Below the pieces are notes generated by a model. It saw nothing but the letters and a program-made list of their open reading frames with translations, did not search any database and was not told where the DNA came from. From Bacteroidota bacterium (GTDB lineage: Bacteria; Bacteroidota; Bacteroidia; Bacteroidales; Prolixibacteraceae), in contig JAEWME010000380.1 in the NCBI GenBank assembly GCA_023393265.1, forward strand, positions 1-16,669: a stretch of 16,669 nucleotides of DNA, given 5' to 3'. Positions 7,632-13,662 of the stretch are shown in pieces; positions within the stretch are counted from its first letter, which is position 1, and every line of letters starts with the position of its first letter. A program made the position numbers and the translations under genes.

Positions 7632-7637
7632 GGAGTT

Positions 7638-7817
7638 ATGGCTAAGATAAAAATTACACAAGTAAAAAGTAAAATTGGTTCCGATAAAACTCAGAAAGCA
7701 ACTCTGATTGCTTTGGGAATCAAGAAACTTAACCATTCGGTGGAACACGAAGTAACTCCACAAATTATGGGGATGGTCAGCAAAGTGAAACATCTCGTAA
7801 TTGTAGAAGAAGTTTAA
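7638..7817 (+). CDS. rpmD: 50S ribosomal protein L30
   Basis: This 59-codon gene encodes L30 (uL30), a small ferredoxin-like-fold protein on the solvent side of the 50S subunit. The translated start MAKIKITQVKSKIGSDKTQK and the following ATLIALGIKKLNHSV are the usual family pattern: a beta strand, then the basic helix with GLxKLNxxV. Length equals the norm. It lies exactly between rpsE and rplO as in other spc operons. AAGGAG lies only 2 bases before the ATG and overlaps the rpsE stop, so it is probably too close to serve as a standard Shine-Dalgarno. Confidence 0.97.
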   Translation: MAKIKITQVKSKIGSDKTQKATLIALGIKKLNHSVEHEVTPQIMGMVSKVKHLVIVEEV

Positions 7818-7836
7818 ACTTATTAAGATCAAAATT

Positions 7837-8283
7837 ATGGATTTAAGTAATCTTAAACCTGCTGAAGGTTCAACCAAAAGCGTTAAGCGCGTAGGTCGCG
7901 GTCAGGGTTCAGGTCATGGAGGCACTTCCACAAGAGGACACAAAGGTGCCAAACAAAGATCGGGCTATAAGAGTCGCCGCGGTTTCGAAGGAGGTCAGAT
8001 GCCACTGCAGCGTGTTGTACCTAAATTTGGCTTTAAAAATATCAACCGTAAAGAGTATAAAGCAATCAACCTGGATGTTCTTCAGGAATTGGCCGAATCT
8101 TTAAAGATCACTACTGTTGATGTAAATACTTTAGTCGGAGCTGGTATGGCTTCCAAAGGTGACAAGGTAAAGATTTTAGGCGATGGAGTATTAAACCTTA
8201 AATTGGAAGTAAAAGCACATGCTTTTTCGAAAAGAGCAAAAGAGAGCATTGAAAAATTAGAAGGAACCACCGAAATACTCTAA
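7837..8283 (+). CDS. rplO: 50S ribosomal protein L15
   Basis: The 148-aa product is L15 (uL15), a late-assembly 23S rRNA-binding protein with a long Gly/Arg-rich N-terminal extension threading through the subunit. That extension is seen at residues about 15-55 (VGRGQGSGHGGTSTRGHKG and RRGFEGGQMPLQRVVPKFGF). The C-terminal globular domain follows. Length is typical. It ends 5 bases before secY, the standard neighbour. Confidence 0.97.
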   Translation: MDLSNLKPAEGSTKSVKRVGRGQGSGHGGTSTRGHKGAKQRSGYKSRRGFEGGQMPLQRVVPKFGFKNINRKEYKAINLDVLQELAESLKITTVDVNTLVGAGMASKGDKVKILGDGVLNLKLEVKAHAFSKRAKESIEKLEGTTEIL

Positions 8284-8288
8284 CCCTG

Positions 8289-9632
8289 ATGAAAAAGTTT
8301 ATTGAAACCCTAAAGAATATTTATAAGATTGAAGACTTGAGATCCCGGTTGGGGGTCACTTTGTTTTTACTTTTAATTTATCGTTTAGGATCGTACGTTT
8401 CTTTGCCCGGAGTTGATCCAGCCCAGCTGGCTCAACTCAAAAATCAGACATCTGAGGGGTTGCTCGGATTGTTAGATATGTTCTCAGGTGGAGCTTTCTC
8501 CAAGGCATCAATTTTTGCTTTGGGGATTATGCCTTATATTTCGGCTTCTATTGTAATCCAGTTGTTAGGTATTGCGGTACCATACTTCCAGAGATTGCAA
8601 AAAGAAGGGGAATCAGGCCGACGCAAAATCAATCAGCTTACACGCTATTTGACTGTTGTCATCCTGCTTTTCCAGGCTCCGGCTTATTTAGTGAACCTAC
8701 ATGTCCAATTACCTGAATCAGCTTTTGCTGTAACCGGAACCATGTTCACAATAACATCAACCATTATTTTGACTGCTGGTTCGATGTTTATTATGTGGTT
8801 AGGCGAGCGCATCACTGATAAGGGAATAGGTAACGGTATCTCGTTGATTATCATGATTGGTATCATTGCCCGTCTACCGCATTCTATAGTTGCCGAATTT
8901 GTTTCGCGCATCGAACAGCAAGGTGGTGGTATGGTAATGTTTCTGTTAGAGTTTGTGGTTCTTTTTATTGTATTTATGGGCTCTATTTTGTTGGTTCAGG
9001 GGACCCGCAAAATACCCGTACAGTATGCAAAAAGAATTGTAGGCAATAAGCAATATGGTGGGGTTCGTCAGTATATTCCTTTAAAAGTGAATGCTGCTGG
9101 TGTAATGCCTATCATCTTTGCTCAGGCAATCATGTTTATTCCGATTAGTATTGCGGGATTTGCCAGATCTGAAAGCCTAAGTGGATTTGCTGCAGCTTTT
9201 GCAGACCATACTGGTTTCTGGTATAACCTGACTCAATTTTTGTTAGTTATTCTATTTACATATTTCTACACAGCCATTACTGTGAATCCTCTGCAAATGG
9301 CCGAAGACATGAAGAAAAACGGTGGTTTCATTCCAGGTGTTAAACCAGGTAAGAGAACAGTCGAATTTTTAGATACTGTCATGTCCAGAATTACACTTCC
9401 GGGATCTATTTTTCTGGGTATTGTAACAATTTTGCCTGCTTTTGCAATGATGTCTGGAATCAACACACAGTTCGCCTATTTCTTTGGTGGTACTTCGTTG
9501 CTGATTCTTGTAGGAGTTGTTTTGGATACCTTACAACAAATTGAAAGTCATCTGTTAATGCGTCACTACGACGGGTTGATGAAATCAGGCCGTATTAAAG
9601 GACGTACAGGTGGCGGTGCAGCAGCATATTAA
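8289..9632 (+). CDS. secY: Protein translocase channel subunit SecY
   Basis: The 447-aa product is SecY, the ten-helix membrane channel of the Sec translocon, which with SecE and SecG moves unfolded proteins across or into the inner membrane. Hydrophobic segments recur from about residue 22 to 415. Family signatures are LGERITDKGIGNGIS (171-185), the cytoplasmic loop KRIVGNKQYGGVRQYIPLKVN (within 248-268) and GGFIPGVKPG (345-354). The plug region follows TM1 (LPGVDP near residue 39). The gene follows rplO directly without Shine-Dalgarno. The next gene is infA, not map as in many relatives. Confidence 0.98.
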   Translation: MKKFIETLKNIYKIEDLRSRLGVTLFLLLIYRLGSYVSLPGVDPAQLAQLKNQTSEGLLGLLDMFSGGAFSKASIFALGIMPYISASIVIQLLGIAVPYFQRLQKEGESGRRKINQLTRYLTVVILLFQAPAYLVNLHVQLPESAFAVTGTMFTITSTIILTAGSMFIMWLGERITDKGIGNGISLIIMIGIIARLPHSIVAEFVSRIEQQGGGMVMFLLEFVVLFIVFMGSILLVQGTRKIPVQYAKRIVGNKQYGGVRQYIPLKVNAAGVMPIIFAQAIMFIPISIAGFARSESLSGFAAAFADHTGFWYNLTQFLLVILFTYFYTAITVNPLQMAEDMKKNGGFIPGVKPGKRTVEFLDTVMSRITLPGSIFLGIVTILPAFAMMSGINTQFAYFFGGTSLLILVGVVLDTLQQIESHLLMRHYDGLMKSGRIKGRTGGGAAAY

Positions 9633-9696
9633 TGAGGAAATGAGTAATTGTTTAAGATTGGTGAAAGTTCTAAACTTGTAAAATTTAAACATATTT

Positions 9697-9918
9697 ATGG
9701 CGAAGCAAGCTTCAATAGAGCAAGACGGAACAATCATTGAATCATTATCGAATGCGATGTTCAGGGTTGAGTTGGAAAATGGACATATCATTACTGCACA
9801 CATCTCAGGCAAAATGAGGATGCACTACATCAAGATCTTGCCTGGCGATAAAGTGAAGGTTGAAATGTCTCCCTATGACCTGACAAAAGGAAGAATTTCT
9901 TTTAGATATAAAAACTAA
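9697..9918 (+). CDS. infA: Translation initiation factor IF-1
   Basis: The 73-aa product is IF-1, a single S1/OB-fold domain that occupies the 30S A site during initiation and assists IF-2 and IF-3. Diagnostic residues are IIESLSNAMFRVELENGH (13-30), ISGKMRMHYIKILPGDKV (36-53) and SPYDLTKGRI (58-67). The length is that of the family. It is preceded by a 64-base A/T-rich gap with no gene remnant; this contains TAAACTTG (9671-9678), one mismatch from a Bacteroidota -7 element. rpmJ follows after 11 bases. Confidence 0.98.
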   Translation: MAKQASIEQDGTIIESLSNAMFRVELENGHIITAHISGKMRMHYIKILPGDKVKVEMSPYDLTKGRISFRYKN

Positions 9919-9929
9919 AGCACAAAATA

Positions 9930-10046
9930 ATGAAAGTAAGAGCATCCATTAAAAAACGTAGCGCCGACTGCAAAATCGTTCGCAGAAAAGGCCGTTTGTA
10001 CGTGATTAACAAAAAGAATCCTAAGTACAAACAACGTCAGGGATAA
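9930..10046 (+). CDS. rpmJ: 50S ribosomal protein L36, zinc-free type
   Basis: This 38-codon gene encodes L36 (bL36), the smallest 50S protein, beneath the central protuberance. It opens MKVRASIKKRSADCKIVRRK and ends KYKQRQG, the family ends. Of the CxxC...C...H zinc-binding set only Cys14 remains: the first cysteine is Ser11, the third is an Asn near position 27, and the histidine is Tyr33. It is therefore the C-minus form, structurally independent of zinc. It sits between infA and rpsM, the conserved position. Confidence 0.97.
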   Translation: MKVRASIKKRSADCKIVRRKGRLYVINKKNPKYKQRQG

Positions 10047-10052
10047 TTTATT

Positions 10053-10060
10053 TAACTTTG
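10053..10060 (+). promoter_or_regulatory. Candidate -7 promoter element upstream of rpsM
   Basis: TAACTTTG exactly matches the Bacteroidota housekeeping -7 consensus TAnnTTTG in the 27-base rpmJ-rpsM gap. No TTTG is seen at the -33 position, which would fall inside rpmJ, and the implied leader would be under 10 bases. An internal promoter for the alpha-operon part is possible, but a chance match in A/T-rich DNA is equally plausible. Confidence 0.25.
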
Positions 10061-10073
10061 TAAAAAATTTATT

Positions 10074-10451
10074 ATGGCTCGTATAAGTGGTGTTGACATC
10101 CCTAATAATAAAAGAGGAGAGATAGCATTGACCTATATTTATGGTATTGGTCGTAATCTTTCGAAGACTCTCCTTGAAAAAGCCGGCGTTGACAAAGACA
10201 TCAAAGTTCAGGAGTGGACTGATGATCAACTGGCTGCAATTCGTGCAGCAATCAGTGGAAGCATCAAGGTTGAAGGTGAATTACGTTCTGAAACCCAGAT
10301 GAATATTAAACGATTGATGGATATTGGCTGTTATCGCGGAATTCGTCATCGTATTGGTTTGCCCGTTCGTGGACAGAGTACAAAAAATAATGCACGTACA
10401 CGTAAGGGAAAGAAGAAAACTGTTGCTAATAAGAAAAAAGCCACTAAATAA
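10074..10451 (+). CDS. rpsM: 30S ribosomal protein S13
   Basis: The 125-aa product is S13 (uS13) of the 30S head, forming bridges with L5 and contacting P-site tRNA through its basic tail. Signatures are MARISGVDIPNNKR at the start, IYGIGRNLSKTLL (22-34), and RHRIGLPVRGQ (91-101), followed by a lysine-rich C-terminal tail of about 24 residues. Length is typical. It opens the alpha-operon segment (S13, S11, S4, alpha, L17). The ATG has no Shine-Dalgarno. Confidence 0.98.
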   Translation: MARISGVDIPNNKRGEIALTYIYGIGRNLSKTLLEKAGVDKDIKVQEWTDDQLAAIRAAISGSIKVEGELRSETQMNIKRLMDIGCYRGIRHRIGLPVRGQSTKNNARTRKGKKKTVANKKKATK

Positions 10452-10465
10452 TTGATATTTGAATT

Positions 10466-10855
10466 ATGGCAAAAAAGACTGGTTCTACAAAAAAACGTGT
10501 TGTTACCGTTGAAGCGACCGGACAGGCACACATTCACTCTTCATTCAACAACATCATTGTGTCGTTGACCAATGGTAACGGAGAAGTGATTTCGTGGTCA
10601 TCTGCCGGGAAAAAAGGTTTTAGGGGTTCAAAAAAGAATACTCCCTATGCCGCTCAGGTAGCTTCAGAAGAATGTGCCAAGACTGCTTATGATCTTGGTC
10701 TCCGGAAGGTGAAAGTGTTTGTTAAAGGTCCGGGTAATGGTCGTGAATCTGCAATTCGTGCAATTAGTACGGTAGGAATTCAGGTAACCGAAATTGTTGA
10801 CGTTACCCCACTACCACATAATGGATGTCGTCCTGCAAAAAGGAGACGCGTTTAA
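10466..10855 (+). CDS. rpsK: 30S ribosomal protein S11
   Basis: The 129-aa product is S11 (uS11), a platform protein near the mRNA exit and E site. Conserved segments are AHIHSSFNNIIVSLTNGNG (21-39), a GPGNGRESAIRA motif (88-99) and the C-terminal DVTPLPHNGCRPAKRRRV. Asn119-Gly120 is present; in E. coli the equivalent asparagine is converted to isoaspartate in the ribosome, and the sequence here keeps that Asn-Gly pair. The gene follows rpsM by 14 bases and has no Shine-Dalgarno. Confidence 0.98.
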   Translation: MAKKTGSTKKRVVTVEATGQAHIHSSFNNIIVSLTNGNGEVISWSSAGKKGFRGSKKNTPYAAQVASEECAKTAYDLGLRKVKVFVKGPGNGRESAIRAISTVGIQVTEIVDVTPLPHNGCRPAKRRRV

Positions 10856-10876
10856 TTTTAAAAAGTTAAGACAATT

Positions 10877-11485
10877 ATGGCAAGATATACAGGACCTCAA
10901 TCAAGAATCGCCAGAAAATTTGGCGAACCGATTTTCGGACCAGATAAAGCACTCGAAAAGAAAAATTACCCTCCGGGATTTCACGGATTGGCTAGCCGCA
11001 GACGTAAAAAATCTGAATATGGTTTGCAGTTGAAAGAGAAACAGAAAGCCAAATATATGTATGGCGTTTTGGAAAGACAATTCTCAAACCTGTTCAAAAA
11101 AGCTTCTGCATCCAAAGGTGTAACCGGTGAAGTTTTGTTACAATTGCTCGAAGCTCGTTTGGACAACGTCGTGTTCCGGCTTGGAATTGCACCGTCACGT
11201 TCAGCAGCTCGTCAATTGGTTTCTCACAAACACATCGTTGTTAATGGTGAAGTTGTAAATATTCCTTCATATCACCTGCGTCCGGGCGATATCGTTGGTG
11301 TACGCGAAAAATCAAAATCACTTGAAGTGATTACAAATGCGCTCAACTCTCGCCGTTACAATAAATATGCGTGGTTGGAATGGGATAACAGTCAGTTGGC
11401 CGGTAAATTCTTAAACCGTCCGGAAAGATCTGAAATTCCTGAAAACATTAAAGAACAACTTATTGTAGAGTTGTATTCTAAATAA
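10877..11485 (+). CDS. rpsD: 30S ribosomal protein S4, zinc-free type
   Basis: The 202-aa product is S4 (uS4), a primary 16S rRNA binder that nucleates 30S assembly, and a translational repressor of the alpha operon in E. coli. The N-terminal MARYTGPQSRIARKFGEP lacks the cysteine cluster of zinc-binding S4 proteins. The S4 RNA-binding domain lies at about residues 93-155 (ARLDNVVFRLGIAPSRSAAR and the following HIVVNG). The C-terminus ends EIPENIKEQLIVELYSK, typical of the family. Autoregulation cannot be judged from sequence alone. Confidence 0.98.
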   Translation: MARYTGPQSRIARKFGEPIFGPDKALEKKNYPPGFHGLASRRRKKSEYGLQLKEKQKAKYMYGVLERQFSNLFKKASASKGVTGEVLLQLLEARLDNVVFRLGIAPSRSAARQLVSHKHIVVNGEVVNIPSYHLRPGDIVGVREKSKSLEVITNALNSRRYNKYAWLEWDNSQLAGKFLNRPERSEIPENIKEQLIVELYSK

Positions 11486-11504
11486 TCAAATACTCAGTAT
11501 TATT

Positions 11505-12497
11505 ATGGCAATATTAGCGTTCCAAAAACCCGACAAAGTTATAATGGTTGAAACCGATGATAAGTACGGTAAGTTCGAATTCCGTCCATTGGAACCAGGT
11601 TATGGTATTACTATCGGAAATGCTTTACGCAGAATTCTGTTATCCTCTTTGGAAGGTTATGCGATCACTACTGTTAAAATCGACAAAGTTGACCATGAAT
11701 TTGCTACCATTAAAGGTGTAATGGAGGACGTTACCGAAATTATCCTGAATCTGAAGCAAATCAGGTTTAAACGTGAAGTTGAAGATTTTGACAGCGAAAA
11801 GGTCTCAATCTCTATTTCCGGTCAGGATACTTTTACCGCCGGAGATATCAATAAATTTATGACCGGTTTCCGCGTACTCAATCCAGAATTGATTATTTGT
11901 CGGATGGAGCCGGAAGTAAAATTACAGATGGATATCACCATCAATAAAGGCCGCGGTTATGTCCCAAGCGCTGAAAATAAGCCGATCGATGCTGAGTTTG
12001 GATTAATTCCGATCGATTCAATTTTCACACCTATCAAGAACGTGAAATATGCTATCGAAAATTACCGTGTTGAGCAGAAAACCGACTATGAGAAACTCGT
12101 ATTCGAGATTACTACCGACGGTTCTATTCATCCAAAAGACGCACTGAAAGAAGCAGCAAAAATCTTGATCTATCACTTCATGCTCTTCTCTGACGAAAAG
12201 ATTACCATCGATTCTGACGAAAAGTTTGCAAACGAAGAGTTCGACGAGGAAGTGTTGCATATGCGCCAGCTTTTGAAAACAAAACTGGTAGACATGGATC
12301 TTTCCGTTCGTGCATTAAACTGCCTGAAAGCAGCCGATGTTGAAACTTTGGGTGAACTGGTTACCTACAACCGGAACGATCTGCTCAAATTCCGTAATTT
12401 CGGTAAAAAATCACTTACAGAACTCGACGACCTGTTGGTGAGCCTGAATCTTACATTCGGAATGGATATCAGTAAGTATAAACTTGATAAGGAATAA
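11505..12497 (+). CDS. rpoA: DNA-directed RNA polymerase alpha subunit
   Basis: The 330-aa product is the alpha subunit. Its N-terminal domain dimerises and nucleates core polymerase assembly; its C-terminal domain binds UP elements and activators. The N-terminal domain contains FRPLEPGYGITIGNALRRIL (about 26-45). A flexible acidic linker (about 232-258) leads to the C-terminal domain, where VRALNCLKAADVETLGELV is present; Arg269, Asn272, Cys273 and Lys275 correspond to the E. coli DNA-contacting residues Arg265, Asn268, Cys269 and Lys271. GKKSLTELDDLL follows at 300-311. Length is typical. Confidence 0.98.
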   Translation: MAILAFQKPDKVIMVETDDKYGKFEFRPLEPGYGITIGNALRRILLSSLEGYAITTVKIDKVDHEFATIKGVMEDVTEIILNLKQIRFKREVEDFDSEKVSISISGQDTFTAGDINKFMTGFRVLNPELIICRMEPEVKLQMDITINKGRGYVPSAENKPIDAEFGLIPIDSIFTPIKNVKYAIENYRVEQKTDYEKLVFEITTDGSIHPKDALKEAAKILIYHFMLFSDEKITIDSDEKFANEEFDEEVLHMRQLLKTKLVDMDLSVRALNCLKAADVETLGELVTYNRNDLLKFRNFGKKSLTELDDLLVSLNLTFGMDISKYKLDKE

Positions 12498-12504
12498 GTA
12501 AAAA

Positions 12505-13032
12505 ATGAGACATAATAATAAAATCAACCATTTAGGGAGAACCAGTGCTCATCGGAAAGCCATGTTGTCCAATATGGCTAACTCACTGATTTTTCACAAA
12601 CGGATTTCAACCACGGTTGCCAAGGCAAAAGCTTTGAGAGTTTATGTTGAGCCGCTTATCACTAAAGCTAAAGACGACACAACACATTCACGCAGAGTTG
12701 TATTTGAATACTTGAAAAGTAAAACTGCTGTTTCAATGTTATTCAGAGACGTTGTTGAAAAAATCGGTGATCGTCCGGGAGGATATACCCGGATTTTGAA
12801 AACTGGAAACAGACTTGGTGACAATGCAGAGATGTGTATCATTGAATTGGTAGACTACAACGAAAATATGTTGGCTGCCAAAGACAGCAAAGCTAAAGCT
12901 GCTCGTTCGCGTCGTGGCGGCAAGAAGAAGGCAGATGCACCTAAAACTAAAACTGCTGCTCCTGTGAAAGAGGTTTCTCCTGAAGTAAAACCTGAAGCTG
13001 AAGGTGCTCCTGAAGTGAAGGCTGAAGAATAA
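12505..13032 (+). CDS. rplQ: 50S ribosomal protein L17 with charged C-terminal tail
   Basis: The 175-aa product is L17 (bL17), a 50S protein near the tunnel exit. The core spans residues 1-120, with MRHNNKINHLGRTSAHRKAML at the start and GYTRILKTGNRLGDNAEMCIIELV toward its end. A further 55-residue tail is first basic (about 125-149, SRRGGKKK) and then acidic and proline-rich, with two PEVK copies at 159-162 and 169-172. It is absent from the roughly 127-aa E. coli protein and probably disordered. Such tails appear common in Bacteroidota. The gene closes the cluster and is followed by a terminator. Confidence 0.96.
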   Translation: MRHNNKINHLGRTSAHRKAMLSNMANSLIFHKRISTTVAKAKALRVYVEPLITKAKDDTTHSRRVVFEYLKSKTAVSMLFRDVVEKIGDRPGGYTRILKTGNRLGDNAEMCIIELVDYNENMLAAKDSKAKAARSRRGGKKKADAPKTKTAAPVKEVSPEVKPEAEGAPEVKAEE

Positions 13033-13053
13033 ACGTAAGTTTTTTCAACATAG

Positions 13054-13085
13054 AAAAAGGCTGATTTTTTAATCAGCCTTTTTTA
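13054..13085 (+). terminator. Bidirectional intrinsic terminator after rplQ
   Basis: A 13-bp perfect stem (arms 13054-13066 and 13071-13083, AAAAAGGCTGATT and its complement) encloses a TTTT loop and continues into a T-tract. The flanking A-run and T-run make it usable on both strands. It ends the ribosomal cluster on the + strand and, 54 bases beyond its stop codon, the minus-strand response regulator gene. Confidence 0.9.
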
Positions 13086-13138
13086 TTTCCTTTTTCGGGT
13101 GAGCAATAAGTTAGAAAAATTGGGATTTTTTTACTGAC

Positions 13139-13522
13139 TTAATTCATCAAGGTCAGTTTTTGGTTAAGATGATATTTGATCGATACGAGAAGCTCATTGA
13201 TGTCGACTGGCTTAATTAAATAGTCATCACCACCGTTTTTTAAGCAACGTACCCTGTCGTGCTCGTAATCGTTTGTCGTTACGAAGATAATGGGGATGTG
13301 TTTGTTTCTGCTGTTTTCTGATGCCCTGATGCGTAGCGTTGCTTCAGCTCCGTCCATAACTGGCATCAATAAATCCATCAGGACCACATCAAAAGTTTTA
13401 TGTTCAAGTTTCTCAACCGCTTCAAGTCCATTGTCCGCTGTTTCAATCTCGTAATATTTTTTCAACGAGTAATACAGGAATTTTTGGTTAATTGGGTTGT
13501 CGTCAACTACCAGTACTTTCAC
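13139..13522 (-). CDS. Single-domain response regulator (receiver only)
   Basis: A minus-strand CheY-like receiver protein, 127 aa from the chosen start. Asp7 and Asp8 (VLVVDDNPINQ) form the acidic metal-binding pair, Asp50 (VVLMDLLMPVMDG) is the phosphoacceptor, Thr82 or Thr83 is the switch threonine, and Lys104 (YLIKPVD) is the conserved lysine. No output domain follows, so it probably acts by protein contact or as a phosphorelay intermediate. The NPINQ motif resembles receivers of hybrid kinases. The frame extends to a TTG at 13558, but that TTG lies inside a promoter-like TAGATTTG; the GTG at 13522 places the receiver at the N-terminus and is preferred. No kinase gene is adjacent, so the partner is unknown. 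Confidence 0.9.
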   Translation of the reverse strand: MKVLVVDDNPINQKFLYYSLKKYYEIETADNGLEAVEKLEHKTFDVVLMDLLMPVMDGAEATLRIRASENSRNKHIPIIFVTTNDYEHDRVRCLKNGGDDYLIKPVDINELLVSIKYHLNQKLTLMN

Positions 13523-13555
13523 AGAGTGTATTTTGATTCGATATATACTAAAGGC

Positions 13556-13563
13556 CAAATCTA
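13556..13563 (-). promoter_or_regulatory. Candidate promoter -7 element for the response regulator
   Basis: Read on the minus strand this is TAGATTTG, an exact TAnnTTTG match. A run of T (TTTT, three of four bases of TTTG) lies about 18 bases upstream at the -33 position. A transcript start 4-7 bases downstream would leave a leader of roughly 30 bases before the GTG at 13522. Confidence 0.45.
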
Positions 13564-13587
13564 GTAATTTTCATCGTCGAAAAAAAC

Positions 13588-13595
13588 TACTTTTG
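13588..13595 (+). promoter_or_regulatory. Candidate promoter -7 element for ettA
   Basis: TACTTTTG exactly matches TAnnTTTG on the plus strand, 67 bases before the ettA ATG. A TTTT at 13568-13571 sits about 16 bases upstream as a weak -33 element. It is divergent from, and 24 bases away from, the minus-strand element of the response regulator. Confidence 0.4.
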
Positions 13596-13662
13596 CTAAT
13601 TCAGAATAGTTTCTGGATAGTTCAAAACAACCTTTTGATTTTCTTTATAAAAAATTGAAGAT

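Noticed and set aside
7630..7635. AAGGAG before rpmD as a third strong Shine-Dalgarno
   Set aside because: It is only 2 bases from the ATG and overlaps the rpsE stop, so spacing is unsuitable for normal pairing.
7227..7877. Minus-strand open frame of 216 codons opposite rpsE, rpmD and the rplO start
   Set aside because: It spans three well-supported ribosomal protein genes on the other strand, and its translation is rich in Phe, Cys, Ser and His with no recognisable domain. It is a codon-bias shadow.
10794..11033. Plus-strand 79-codon frame across the rpsK-rpsD junction
   Set aside because: It overlaps two conserved genes in another frame and its product resembles nothing known.
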